DNA from: Clostridium sp. AF37-5
GTDB taxonomy: Bacteria; Bacillota; Clostridia; Lachnospirales; Lachnospiraceae
Assembly: GCF_003477605.1 (NCBI RefSeq)
Contig: NZ_QUDR01000005.1
Span: 110,026 to 174,025, forward strand
DNA: 64,000 bases
Direction: 5' to 3'
Part shown: positions 10,968-19,104 of the stretch, one piece after another
Position numbering within the stretch: the stretch's first letter is position 1
How the letters are laid out: the number at the start of each line of letters is the position of its first letter
The notes under the pieces: generated by a model
The model's database searches: none
Told to the model about the DNA's origin: nothing
Seen by the model: the letters and a program-made list of their open reading frames with translations, nothing else
Program-made: the position numbers and the translations under genes

Positions 10968-13436
10968 TTATGCTCTTTTTTTCTCGTTTATTCTTATTTT
11001 TTCATTTTTCGTAGTTCTCTTCTTCTGCAACATACACACAATGCCACTACCACTGAGAAAAAACAATGTAATCCACAGTTTCAAATTGCTGTCATCACCA
11101 GTCTCCGGACTCTTATCTTCTGTTCTTGACGATCCTTTTTCCTCATTCTCATCACTGGTTTCAGACAGTGTATCTTCAGCCTCTCCGCTGGTATCACTTG
11201 CTTCTGACTGTGTATCTTCAGCCTCTTCGCTGGTATCACTTGCTTCTGACTGTGTATTTACCGGATTGGAAGCGTTGCTTACAGATGGAGCATCCGTCGC
11301 ACTTGCATTATTTGTTTCAGACTGTGCACCACCCTGATTTGTATTGTTTGTCTCCGTCTTTGTATTTGCGGATTTTAACTCAAGAGCGGCAACCGCATCC
11401 TCAATAGCCTTCGCCATCGCATCCACCTCTGCCTGCTCCTTAATATTTTTACCACGCACTACTGCATCTATAGCAACATTTACCGCTGTAAAGTCCTTGT
11501 ACAAATTCACATCCAAAGCTTTTGCCTTGGCAATGGCCTCATCCACTGTCGTGTAATCTGCATCTTTATATGTCAATGCCTGAATTGCTGTTTCTATTGC
11601 TGCTGCCATCGCGTCTACCTCTGCCTGCTCCTTAAAGTTCTTATCCCGGTCAACGGCATCTACCGCTGCTGTAACATCCGAAAAGTTCCGGTATAAATCT
11701 GCATCCAGACCTTTTACCTTGGTCAGTGCTTCATCCACCGCTGTATAATCCGCACTTCGCAATTTCAACGCTTTGATGGCTTTTTCTATCGCTTTGGCAT
11801 GACCTTCCACCGTTTCCTGTTCCGTGTAATCCTTGTCATACTCAACAGCATTTACCGCATCGGTCACAGCAGAAAAATCCTCATAATCATTCTTATTCAG
11901 TGCATTTACTTTATCAATTGCTTCATTTACCGCTGTGTAATCCGCCTTTTGTACAGACTGCTGTTCATAAGTTGTATGATAAAGTCCAAAACTCATATTC
12001 TCATTTGCATTTGCATAAAACCACGTAACATCAAGCATTCCCGAATGATTAATGAATATAGACGGCTGCGCCATAAAAAACACTCCATCTTTACCATGTA
12101 GTTTTTGCGGCAGTATTTCTGCTTTTCCTGTTGTATTGTTGTAATAATACAAGCGAATATCTTCCTGCCTGATATCCTGTTCCTTATTTTGCTCATCCAT
12201 CCATTTTCCATTGGAGGATTTTGTATATTTCATACCATTGAGGGTAATCTCTGACTTATCTATTTTTAACGGGCTGTACTCTCTCGCCGTAATATACTGC
12301 ATGGAACCGTCTTTGGAAAGAATCGAATATCTTGCGTCTCCTGTTTTAGATACATCTGCGAGTTCCTCAATCTTCCACCCGGATGTGCTGTCCGAATCGG
12401 TGCCGATTTCCTTAATCTTTCCATTGCAGTAGTAAATTAATTCTGGCAGATCCGTCTCAACAATGGAGCCATATGTATCCGGCAGATTGACTGTATCTAC
12501 ATTTTTTCCATTATTTACAGCCAGTTTAACTTTGTTATTCTTAAACTCATCCGGAGAATACAAAGATACCTTATCTCTCTGTTTTACCTGATCATACATC
12601 ACATCCGATACATGTGTCCCATCCACAGCCTCTTCATAAAGTACTGCAACCGAACCATTGAGTTCTGCCACTGTATGATTGGAAATATAATTGCAGGATT
12701 CTGCAAAAACCATCGGTATTAGATTTCCCTTGGCATCGGTCTTGTTATCGTCTGAAGAAAACTTGTTCGTATCCGGATCATAATAAAGTCCCTCGATTCC
12801 ATATGCTCTGTCATCATTTTTTACATCCGAACAAACAACCCATGTAATGAGTATTTTGTCTCCAAATTTAGTTATATGAGAATTATACGCGCTGACATCA
12901 CTTGATTCTTTTGTAACTGTAAGAATCTTATCCGAAAATACTATGGTTGAAGACTTTAAAGCCCTAACCGATATTCTCATAGAACCTGCAATCTCATCCT
13001 TCGTCTCAGTCCCGTCAAACTTCTTATTTGCATCAGTCCATGTAATGATCATGTTGTTATTAAAAGTGTCATCAAGGTCCGTAAATAGAAATGGGTCCAT
13101 ATCCCATGTTTTATCATCCTGAATTTCCGTAGGAGGGCTGACGTTTGCGTACTCTTCCGAACTGCCAGACCAATATAGCTTAGCACAATCTTGTCCATCA
13201 CTGTCCATATACCATGAATACAATAGCAAATCTGAACTTGTCCCCGGTAGTTTCGCACCTTTCAATCTACAATAGTCAGGATTACCATAATACATAAGAT
13301 ATACGTCTTCCTTACTTTCTGCTGCCGATACTTTGACCGGAACCGTATTGACCAACAATACGAACACTAAAACAAATACCACGAGTTTTACTGATTTGTA
13401 ATTTTTCTTTTCTTTCTTCTTAACCGTTATCCGCAT
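10968..13436 (-). CDS. LPXTG-like cell-surface adhesin with three FIVAR-like repeats
   Basis: The 822-residue protein has a signal peptide (to about residue 38, cleaved near VSA-AES) and a 450-residue N-terminal domain I do not recognise, rich in Tyr and Asp. Three 64-residue helical repeats follow (498-561, 562-625, 626-689), each starting ADYT(A/T)V and resembling FIVAR-type modules that bind sugars or matrix. Next come a Ser/Asp/Glu linker with a 14-residue repeat, the sortase motif SPETG (776-780), a membrane segment and a basic tail. It should be anchored to the wall. Its ATG overlaps the TetR stop (TAATG) with GGAGGTG eight bases before, so the pair is translationally coupled. Confidence 0.85.
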   Translation of the reverse strand: MRITVKKKEKKNYKSVKLVVFVLVFVLLVNTVPVKVSAAESKEDVYLMYYGNPDYCRLKGAKLPGTSSDLLLYSWYMDSDGQDCAKLYWSGSSEEYANVSPPTEIQDDKTWDMDPFLFTDLDDTFNNNMIITWTDANKKFDGTETKDEIAGSMRISVRALKSSTIVFSDKILTVTKESSDVSAYNSHITKFGDKILITWVVCSDVKNDDRAYGIEGLYYDPDTNKFSSDDNKTDAKGNLIPMVFAESCNYISNHTVAELNGSVAVLYEEAVDGTHVSDVMYDQVKQRDKVSLYSPDEFKNNKVKLAVNNGKNVDTVNLPDTYGSIVETDLPELIYYCNGKIKEIGTDSDSTSGWKIEELADVSKTGDARYSILSKDGSMQYITAREYSPLKIDKSEITLNGMKYTKSSNGKWMDEQNKEQDIRQEDIRLYYYNNTTGKAEILPQKLHGKDGVFFMAQPSIFINHSGMLDVTWFYANANENMSFGLYHTTYEQQSVQKADYTAVNEAIDKVNALNKNDYEDFSAVTDAVNAVEYDKDYTEQETVEGHAKAIEKAIKALKLRSADYTAVDEALTKVKGLDADLYRNFSDVTAAVDAVDRDKNFKEQAEVDAMAAAIETAIQALTYKDADYTTVDEAIAKAKALDVNLYKDFTAVNVAIDAVVRGKNIKEQAEVDAMAKAIEDAVAALELKSANTKTETNNTNQGGAQSETNNASATDAPSVSNASNPVNTQSEASDTSEEAEDTQSEASDTSGEAEDTLSETSDENEEKGSSRTEDKSPETGDDSNLKLWITLFFLSGSGIVCMLQKKRTTKNEKIRINEKKRA
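11160..11255. repeat. 42-bp tandem repeat in the adhesin stalk
   Basis: The segment starting GTGTATCTTCAGCCTCT at 11168 recurs at 11210 and, degraded, beyond. The period of 42 bp encodes a 14-residue acidic unit of the SEASDTSEEAEDTQ type just before the wall anchor. Copy number changes would alter stalk length without shifting frame. Confidence 0.8.
11370..11945. repeat. Three 192-bp tandem repeats (FIVAR-like modules)
   Basis: Three direct repeats of exactly 192 bp each encode 64-residue helical modules of the adhesin. The marker GCCTGCTCCT recurs at 11431 and 11623. Modules two and three are more alike than either is to module one, suggesting a recent duplication. Confidence 0.85.
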
Positions 13437-14035
13437 TAAGCGTCACCTCCATCAAAACCTTCCCTTCTGTACTTGTCCGCAAACAGGGCAACAGCCTGTT
13501 TCAAGACTTCCATCTGGGTTTTTAGATAATATTCATCTTCAAACATAGCATAGTGGACGCAGGCACGGACGAATATGAAGATTAATGGCGTAATCACCGT
13601 ATGAGGAATACCAATCTTTGGCTCTAACTGCTTCGCATACTCCGTATACCGCTCATTGACACCCTCAAAGAATTTCTTTCCATACTCAATATACTTGGGA
13701 AGTGTGTACACTTGATACATCAAACGATACTTTTTCCCGTGCTTCTTCGCTGTCCAGTAAGGCACCTCTTCAATAAACCGTAACACATCCTTAGGATCGG
13801 TAGGTGCCTTTTCCATAAAATCATCCTCTACCTTGGTCATACAATAGGCGGTTGATTCAAGAATCAGCTCATCTATATTTTTAAAGTAACAATACAGATT
13901 GCCTGTGGTGCAGTTGCAGGCTGCGGCAAGTGCTTTAATCCCTGTACCAGTCAGTCCGTTTTCTGCATAGCATTCAAAGCATTTTTCCATGATTTCCTTT
14001 TTTCGTTCATTATGCTGCTCTTTTGTCTTTTTCAT
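13436..14035 (-). CDS. TetR/AcrR-family transcriptional regulator
   Basis: The 199-residue protein has an N-terminal TetR helix-turn-helix (KALAAACNCTTGNLYCYFKN, about 25-45) and a C-terminal helical ligand domain. An open frame extends upstream to 14128, but the extension is not TetR-like; the ATG at 14033-14035 follows AAGGGGA. It is the first gene of a two-gene operon with the adhesin, which its stop codon overlaps by one base. Seven GTTGAC/GTCAAC boxes upstream are candidate operators, so autoregulation of the pair is likely. Confidence 0.88.
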   Translation of the reverse strand: MKKTKEQHNERKKEIMEKCFECYAENGLTGTGIKALAAACNCTTGNLYCYFKNIDELILESTAYCMTKVEDDFMEKAPTDPKDVLRFIEEVPYWTAKKHGKKYRLMYQVYTLPKYIEYGKKFFEGVNERYTEYAKQLEPKIGIPHTVITPLIFIFVRACVHYAMFEDEYYLKTQMEVLKQAVALFADKYRREGFDGGDA

Positions 14036-14134
14036 ATGTATCCCCTTCATTTTATCTGATTGATTGTTCATTATTAGAATATCATAAGCTGACATCAACA
14101 TCAAGTTTTTTAGAAATATAGAAAACAAAAACTG

Positions 14135-14385
14135 TTAGGTTGACTTAATTCTAAAAAAATCTTTCTACGGTCACCCAATTTTCTCTCTTGCGTTGACTTG
14201 TTTATACTTTTTTCTATATAAAGTCAACTTCTACGAGGTCTAAGTTGACCTAAATTTGCATAATTACAAATACAGTCATTTATTTTTTCGATTTTTATGA
14301 CCTATTTAGCAAAATATGATTTTCCAGTCAACTTTTGTCTAAAAAATGGTTGACCGAATTTTCGATTTTGAAAAATCCAGTCAAC
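14135..14385. promoter_or_regulatory. Cluster of seven GTYRAC boxes upstream of the TetR-adhesin operon
   Basis: GTTGAC or its complement occurs at 14139, 14192, 14224, 14245, 14327, 14349 and 14380. Two fuller copies, TTAGGTTGACTTAA (14135-14148) and TAAGTTGACCTAAA (14242-14255), are near-inverted versions of one another. A minus-strand TTGACT with a TATAAA 15 bases on is a possible promoter. This fills the roughly 400-base gap between tetR and the GNAT gene; no gene was seen there. Confidence 0.6.
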
Positions 14386-14442
14386 CAGTCACAACCTAAA
14401 TTAACATTACAAGAATACCAACAACAGGTACAAACACCTGAT

Positions 14443-14880
14443 TTATTCTATCCATTGTACAAAGGCTGTTTTATCGGAACAATTATACCCCGCACTTTTA
14501 TAAAACTCCATAGTTGATTCCTTTTTGGAACCTGTGAGTAACATCATTTTATAGCAGTTTTCCTTTTTAGCTATTTCTTTAGCATATGCTAAACATTCCG
14601 ATGCATATCCCTTTCCACGATAATCTTTATGTGTAACAACATTTTCTATAATAGCATACGGTCTTACATTTCTTGTCAAGTTAGGTATGATTACACAAAC
14701 ACAAGAAGATACTATTTTGTTATCCACAACTTTTATAACAATATGATGATTTCTATCCTGAACAATAGTCGACCATGTTCTATTTAATTGCTCTGTCATT
14801 TCCGGAACAGTACTTTCATGTAAATGTAAATATAATTCTAATAACCCTTTTAATTCATTTTCGTGTATTTCTCTAATCAA
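14443..14880 (-). CDS. GNAT-family N-acetyltransferase
   Basis: The 145-residue protein has the GNAT acetyl-CoA-binding motif A around VVTHKDYRGKGYASECLAYA (residues 86-105) and a C-terminal TMEFYKSAGY typical of motif B. The substrate is unknown. The start is TTG at 14878-14880 with GGAGG nine bases upstream. It is AT-rich compared with the flanking core genes and belongs to a same-strand set with the HAD and methyltransferase genes. Confidence 0.85.
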   Translation of the reverse strand: MIREIHENELKGLLELYLHLHESTVPEMTEQLNRTWSTIVQDRNHHIVIKVVDNKIVSSCVCVIIPNLTRNVRPYAIIENVVTHKDYRGKGYASECLAYAKEIAKKENCYKMMLLTGSKKESTMEFYKSAGYNCSDKTAFVQWIE

Positions 14881-14914
14881 TATAGTGCCCCTCCTTTAAC
14901 TTGTATCACATTCA

Positions 14915-15601
14915 TCATACTAAACATTGTTTTTTAATCAGCTCTATTATATCCATTGGCTTTTCAATATGCTCAAAATCTGTTTTCCTTTGTGCGGGTT
15001 GATTTATTCCTTCCTTAAGATACCAAACGGCTTGTACAACTTGCATTCCAAGCCTTTGTGCCGCCTCAAGTTCATTGCTTCCACCATCTCCCACATATAG
15101 ACAGGCGTCCGCCTCAACACCTAGCCTTTCTATGCATCTTTCAAATATAGCTGGATCTGGTTTTTGTATTCCTTCATCAAAAGATAAGCATACAGCATCA
15201 AAAAAAGGATACAAAATACTTTTCTTTATAACCGTTGACTCTTCCGAAAAACAATTATTAATTAATCCAATCATTATTCCTTTTTTCTTTAATGCTCTTA
15301 ACATTGGAATAATTTCAATATGCAGATGCTCAAAAGCCTCTTCTTTACACCAAATACGCTTTTTCAAAATATAATTCATTTTCTCTTCCGAAAAGCAATT
15401 ATTTTCTCGAAGTATCTTTTCCAGTAGTTCTTCTAAAGTGATTTTTCCTGTCGTTCTATTTTTTTCTTCTGCACGCCATGTTTCTTGGAATCTTTCTTCT
15501 GCAATACCCGCATCTGACGCCATCTGAGTTCCAAAATACAATGGACTATCAAAAAGAGTTATAAGTGTTTCATACATATCAAATATTACTGCTTTTATCA
15601 C
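14915..15601 (-). CDS. HAD-superfamily hydrolase (haloacid-dehalogenase-like)
   Basis: The 228-residue protein starts with the HAD motif I VIFDMYET, where the second catalytic position is Tyr rather than Asp, as in 2-haloacid dehalogenases and some phosphatases. Motif II (LINNC), a motif III lysine (QKPDPAIF) and motif IV (YVGDGGSNE) follow. GTG at 15599-15601, eight bases after GGAGG, fits best; an upstream ATG is inside that Shine-Dalgarno. The substrate is unknown. It overlaps a small upstream ORF. Confidence 0.85.
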   Translation of the reverse strand: MIKAVIFDMYETLITLFDSPLYFGTQMASDAGIAEERFQETWRAEEKNRTTGKITLEELLEKILRENNCFSEEKMNYILKKRIWCKEEAFEHLHIEIIPMLRALKKKGIMIGLINNCFSEESTVIKKSILYPFFDAVCLSFDEGIQKPDPAIFERCIERLGVEADACLYVGDGGSNELEAAQRLGMQVVQAVWYLKEGINQPAQRKTDFEHIEKPMDIIELIKKQCLV

Positions 15602-15692
15602 TTGCATCACCTCCGTGTACATATTTGGGCAGGTTTTCGTATAATTTTCCTAATCCTTTCTCATATGCTGCAAGTTCAACATCAATATCCAT
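15579..15692 (-). CDS. Small ORF overlapping the HAD gene start
   Basis: A 37-codon frame starts with ATG at 15690-15692, nine bases after GGAGG, and ends with TGA at 15579-15581, overlapping the HAD start by 23 bases. It begins MDIDVELAAYEKGLGKLYEN and contains the HAD Shine-Dalgarno inside its coding region. It may be a small peptide, a leader coupling HAD translation, or a decayed longer gene. I recognise no family. Confidence 0.4.
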   Translation of the reverse strand: MDIDVELAAYEKGLGKLYENLPKYVHGGDASDKSSNI

Positions 15693-15722
15693 TACGCCTA
15701 TCCTCCATAAACAATTTCCGAT

Positions 15723-16469
15723 TCATATATGCGCAATCACCCTTAGTCTGCGGTAATCAGCAATCCACTGACTTCCATTCCAAAGAGACTTTCTCGTTAA
15801 ATCCTCAACATTTTTAATAACTTCTGTCTGCATCTTTTCCGTCATTAATTCCAAGTCAGAGGCAAAAAACTGTTTCATCCAGTTCGCTAAACCTTTTTCA
15901 TTATCTTTTAATGGCGTTGGTCTGTCATAATCATATATTTTATCAATAACAAATCCGTTCTTTCTTAATAAGGCAGCAAAATGCTCACTTGTCGGAAAAT
16001 TAAACTTAGGACTGTATTCATATCTCAAATCCTTGCTCACTCTCATAAATGCATTCTCGATTGTTGCAATATTTCCACTAGCACCAAATTCGCATATCAA
16101 TAATCCGCCTGGTTTCAATACTTTATGTATATTATTCAACAACGCATTATGGTCTGTTATCCAATGAAAAACAGCATTTGAAAAAACAACATCAAACTGT
16201 TCTACAAATGGTAATGCCAGTGCATCACTAACTATAAATTTTATGTCAGGATACTGCTGTTGCGCCCGTTTTATCATGCTTTCCGAACTGTCAACACCAA
16301 TCACCACTTCTGCCAGCTTCTTTAATTGTACTGTAAGAATTCCGGTTCCGCAGCCCAAATCAAGAATACTTTGATTATTATTCTCAGACACAAACTCTAA
16401 AAGTCCCTTTCCATATTCCGCGACAAAATCATGTTTATTATCATATAAAGCTGCATTCCATTCACTCAT
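15723..16469 (-). CDS. Class I SAM-dependent methyltransferase
   Basis: The 248-residue protein has the SAM-binding motif ILDLGCGTG (about 35-43), an acidic ribose-binding motif around VVIGVDSS, and the post-motif VLKPGGLLICEF. Its layout and the HWITDH motif resemble trans-aconitate 2-methyltransferase and relatives, but the substrate cannot be assigned. GGAGG lies 13 bases before the ATG, somewhat far. It is part of the AT-rich accessory block. Confidence 0.85.
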   Translation of the reverse strand: MSEWNAALYDNKHDFVAEYGKGLLEFVSENNNQSILDLGCGTGILTVQLKKLAEVVIGVDSSESMIKRAQQQYPDIKFIVSDALALPFVEQFDVVFSNAVFHWITDHNALLNNIHKVLKPGGLLICEFGASGNIATIENAFMRVSKDLRYEYSPKFNFPTSEHFAALLRKNGFVIDKIYDYDRPTPLKDNEKGLANWMKQFFASDLELMTEKMQTEVIKNVEDLTRKSLWNGSQWIADYRRLRVIAHI

Positions 16470-16522
16470 AAATTTTCATAAACCTCCAATTTACTTTTCC
16501 CTCATTATAACACAATCGTGAT

Positions 16523-17122
16523 TCAGATATTAAACACTTTTTTTGTCTTTGATACTGTAAACTGAATAACCGGTCCCGACAGAATAATTGTCAAAATAGT
16601 ACATAACCCAAACTTTCCGCCAAGAATAACTCCAATAACAACCATCACAATATCAAGTATCATTCGCACAGCTTTTACCTGCCAGCCATTCTTATCTGCA
16701 AGCGAAAATGTCAATGCCTCATAAGAACCACGCCCTAAAGAAGCTGCCGCATAGATTCCCGTTCCCATTGCAAAAAGGATTATACCCAATAACATGATAA
16801 GTGCATTTACCCACAAATGCGCACTGTACACATGTATATTTGCAAATAAATCAACACAAAAGCTATATACAATCTGATATAAAATTGTACCAATATGTAT
16901 CTGTGATCTGTCGTAGGAAAATGCAAATGTAATCATAATTATGGCTACAATCATAGATGCCATACCTATACTTACATGAAAAGTTTCAGAAATACCCTGC
17001 CACAAAACGGCAAGAGTTGCACCACCAAACCCAGCATATAAGGCAAGCGTGATTCCATATGCCGCCACCACGGAACCAACCACTATTATAATTATTTTCT
17101 TTATCCATTCTAATCTGCTCAT
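16523..17122 (-). CDS. YczE/YitT-type integral membrane protein
   Basis: This 199-residue protein has about five or six membrane helices and the family signature TGIYAAASLGRGSYEALTFSL in the fourth. YczE-like proteins are poorly understood; some sit near antibiotic or regulator genes. The ATG at 17120-17122 is eight bases after AAGGGG, better than an upstream ATG within two bases of it. A hairpin leader lies upstream (17190-17236). Confidence 0.8.
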   Translation of the reverse strand: MSRLEWIKKIIIIVVGSVVAAYGITLALYAGFGGATLAVLWQGISETFHVSIGMASMIVAIIMITFAFSYDRSQIHIGTILYQIVYSFCVDLFANIHVYSAHLWVNALIMLLGIILFAMGTGIYAAASLGRGSYEALTFSLADKNGWQVKAVRMILDIVMVVIGVILGGKFGLCTILTIILSGPVIQFTVSKTKKVFNI

Positions 17123-17189
17123 TGCCATAACCCCTTTCTGCTTTTGGCACAGCAATTCTTATATTTATAATTTCCCAATAAAATTAAAA

Positions 17190-17236
17190 GACTATAGACA
17201 CACTGTTATGTTCAGAAACAGTAAAATCTATAGTCT
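17190..17236 (-). promoter_or_regulatory. Hairpin in the leader of the YczE-like gene
   Basis: A perfect 10-bp stem, AGACTATAGA (17190-17199) with TCTATAGTCT (17227-17236), contains a second 6-bp stem, ACTGTT with AACAGT. Read on minus it is followed by a T-rich stretch, so it could be an attenuator or terminator. The rest of the 280-base gap holds nothing I recognise. Confidence 0.55.
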
Positions 17237-17404
17237 TCATCCATGCCGAGACAAGCTCTTTATCAATTTAGGTATAATAATAAATATATTATTCTTTTTT
17301 GTCAAGATTATATATTTTGGTGTTACAAACTTGAATCTGTCTATTTCATTAAGCCACCATGAAAATAGCATTCATATACCTTTTCATTATTACAATAAAT
17401 CTGT

Positions 17405-17617
17405 TCATAGCCTTGAAACTATGTAAAATCTCCTACAACAATCTACTGTCACATTAAACAAATTGCTGATCTGAATAAAATTCGTAATCTCTGGATATAC
17501 CTGTCCCGATTCCCATTTGGCTACAGCTTGCCTTGATACTGATAATTTTTCTGCCAGTTCTTCTTGCGCTAATCCTTTGTTTTTCCGAATCAACTGTAGT
17601 TTTTCCGAAAAAATCAT
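17405..17617 (-). pseudogene. Truncated XRE-family regulator
   Basis: The first 60 residues are a textbook XRE helix-turn-helix (GLAQEELAEKLSVSRQAVAKWESGQ) with GGAGG nine bases before the ATG. After LFNVTVD the sequence ends abruptly in CCRRFYIVSRL, where relatives continue with a second domain of 50-250 residues. A frame change at TTGTTGTAGG would restore a VGDF-like continuation only briefly. It is probably a remnant, though the intact DNA-binding domain could still act. Confidence 0.65.
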
Positions 17618-17743
17618 TTCTAACTACCTCCAAAATCATCGTACACCAACGCAGAATCTAAGCCAATATATTGCTAGTTGCAATTATGCTACTTATATTA
17701 TACATAAACACCATCTTAACGTCTTAATTTTCGAATATTCGGA

Positions 17744-17772
17744 TTGACATTTTTTCTACCATATTGTATTAT
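17744..17772 (+). promoter_or_regulatory. Consensus promoter reading antisense into the HTH-nuclease gene
   Basis: TTGACA (17744-17749) and TATTAT (17767-17772) are 17 bases apart on the plus strand, but no plus-strand gene follows. It points into the 3' end of the minus-strand gene at 17812-18687. Confidence 0.6.
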
Positions 17773-17778
17773 CTATTC

Positions 17779-17845
17779 ATAAAAGAAATGGGTTTTGTGC
17801 CAAGTAAAGCCTTATGGCTCCAACGGGGTGCTCGTTTCTTTTTTT
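17779..17845 (+). ncRNA. Candidate antisense small RNA
   Basis: From the promoter at 17744-17772 a transcript would start near 17779. AAAAGAAA (17781-17788) pairs with TTTCTTTT (17835-17842), which merges with a T7 tract. The resulting RNA of about 65 bases would overlap the last 30 bases of the HTH-nuclease CDS in antisense. This is an inference from sequence only. Confidence 0.35.
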
Positions 17846-18687
17846 ATATCTAGAATATCATACAAATACATTTTTCCATCGTTTGCATGCCTTATTATCA
17901 AAGATGCATGAAATACGTTATATCTTTCAATATCTTCATTATCACCGTATACCGGTAATGCAAAATAAGTATCATATCTATACCAGCCATTCCTTGCACT
18001 CCAATTATGTTTCCCCTTATTATTTTCTCTAAAATATCTGCCTGTTGAAATTTCTATCATTTCAGGAATTCCCTGTGTTGCATTCGCTTTAGCCTTTGCA
18101 ACTGCTCCGTTCAGCCTTTTGGTATATACTGATCCCGAATATTCACTTGGCAGATCAGATCCGATATATATAACATCGCCAGTAGACGCCACCTTATAAA
18201 AGTCACCGACATATTCTTTCAAATACGCCCGCACTTCCTTCCAATTGATGGAACGTTTTCCCTTAAACCGGATATCGTTAATCACCACAATATTATTTCC
18301 ATCAATGTCCTGAATGACAGAAACATTCCTCTGCTGCGATTGGCTACTATCGTTGATTTGCTTGCAGACATCAAGAAGTGCAAGGTAACTGATCATTCTT
18401 TGTCTACTCTCTGTATCTGATCGTCGATACAATTCAATTATATAATTTTCATCTGTTACATAATCTATGTAGGCTGTCTGTTCCGCATTTTCTTCGTCGC
18501 AAAGCAATTCCACAAGTGTCATATCTAGTGCCTTGCATATAGACACCAGTTTATCCGCCTGTGGATTAATCTGTTTCTTCCGCCAATCACTAATTGTGCT
18601 GGTCGCAATACCAGTTCTTCTGGATAGTTTCGTCTGGCTCATATGTAGTTCTTCAAGTCTCGCAAATATTCTCTCATATATCTTCAT
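17812..18687 (-). CDS. XRE helix-turn-helix fused to a nuclease-like domain of mobile-element type
   Basis: Residues 1-60 are an XRE DNA-binding domain (KLSRRTGIATSTISDWRKKQ). After a linker, residues 150-291 form a second domain containing YVGDFYKVASTGDVIYIGSD, NGWYRYDTYFALPV and a C-terminal RHANDGKMYLYDILDIKKE. This C-terminal part resembles domains I recall from polyvalent proteins of phages and conjugative elements, grouped with Barnase/EndoU/RelE-like (PBECR) nucleases; that assignment is tentative. It could be a self-regulated toxin, a host-takeover factor or simply a regulator. It has its own promoter and a palindromic operator. Confidence 0.65.
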   Translation of the reverse strand: MKIYERIFARLEELHMSQTKLSRRTGIATSTISDWRKKQINPQADKLVSICKALDMTLVELLCDEENAEQTAYIDYVTDENYIIELYRRSDTESRQRMISYLALLDVCKQINDSSQSQQRNVSVIQDIDGNNIVVINDIRFKGKRSINWKEVRAYLKEYVGDFYKVASTGDVIYIGSDLPSEYSGSVYTKRLNGAVAKAKANATQGIPEMIEISTGRYFRENNKGKHNWSARNGWYRYDTYFALPVYGDNEDIERYNVFHASLIIRHANDGKMYLYDILDIKKETSTPLEP

Positions 18688-18718
18688 GATGCAATATTCT
18701 TTCCTCTATCTTTCCATT

Positions 18719-18762
18719 TCCGATTTTTCGGATATTGTATCATGAATAATCTCTTTTATCAA
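18719..18762 (-). promoter_or_regulatory. Promoter and palindromic operator of the HTH-nuclease gene
   Basis: On minus, TTGATA (18757-18762), 17 bases and TACAAT (18734-18739) form the promoter. The palindrome TCCGA-n4-TCGGA (18719-18732) sits at the expected transcription start, which suits autorepression by the HTH domain. Confidence 0.65.
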
Positions 18763-18958
18763 TACTGTAACAGACTTACAAATTCCGATTGAGATTTCAC
18801 CTATTCTAAGGAATTTAATAACTGTTATATTTTGTTACTAAATTTCTCACGAGCCATTGAAAACACTAAGTTTGTGGTAGGTGAACTTTCCCTTAGACTT
18901 TCCCTTGTGTTATATCTTCCCACAGGTTTTTACGAACTCTGATAAGGGAAAAAATAAG

Positions 18959-18997
18959 GGCACAGAGCAGATGTCCAGTGGACATCTGCTCTGTGCC
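18959..18997. repeat. 39-bp perfect palindrome
   Basis: Nineteen-base arms (18959-18977 and 18979-18997) are perfect complements around a single G. In RNA it would be a very stable hairpin; in DNA it could extrude a cruciform. Upstream are short CTTTCCCTT repeats and matching AAGGGAAAAAATAAGGG. It lies in the 417-base gap before the DUF6061-like gene. Candidates are a mobile-element origin, a strong terminator or a repeat family. Confidence 0.8.
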
Positions 18998-19104
18998 GAC
19001 CGAAGCGGCAGCGGAGACAAAGAAAATCATATAACACAAAATAAAACTGACATGGTGAACTGATTGAAATGCTTCAATATTTTTTGATTTTAAGGAGACA
19101 CAAC

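Noticed and set aside
14335-14517. Plus-strand 60-codon ORF in the tetR-GNAT gap
   Set aside because: It lacks a ribosome site and overlaps the GNAT 3' end and the GTYRAC boxes.
17405-18687. Classical two-gene toxin-antitoxin pair
   Set aside because: The two XRE genes are on one strand, not overlapping, and the truncated one has no antitoxin features; each has its own signals.
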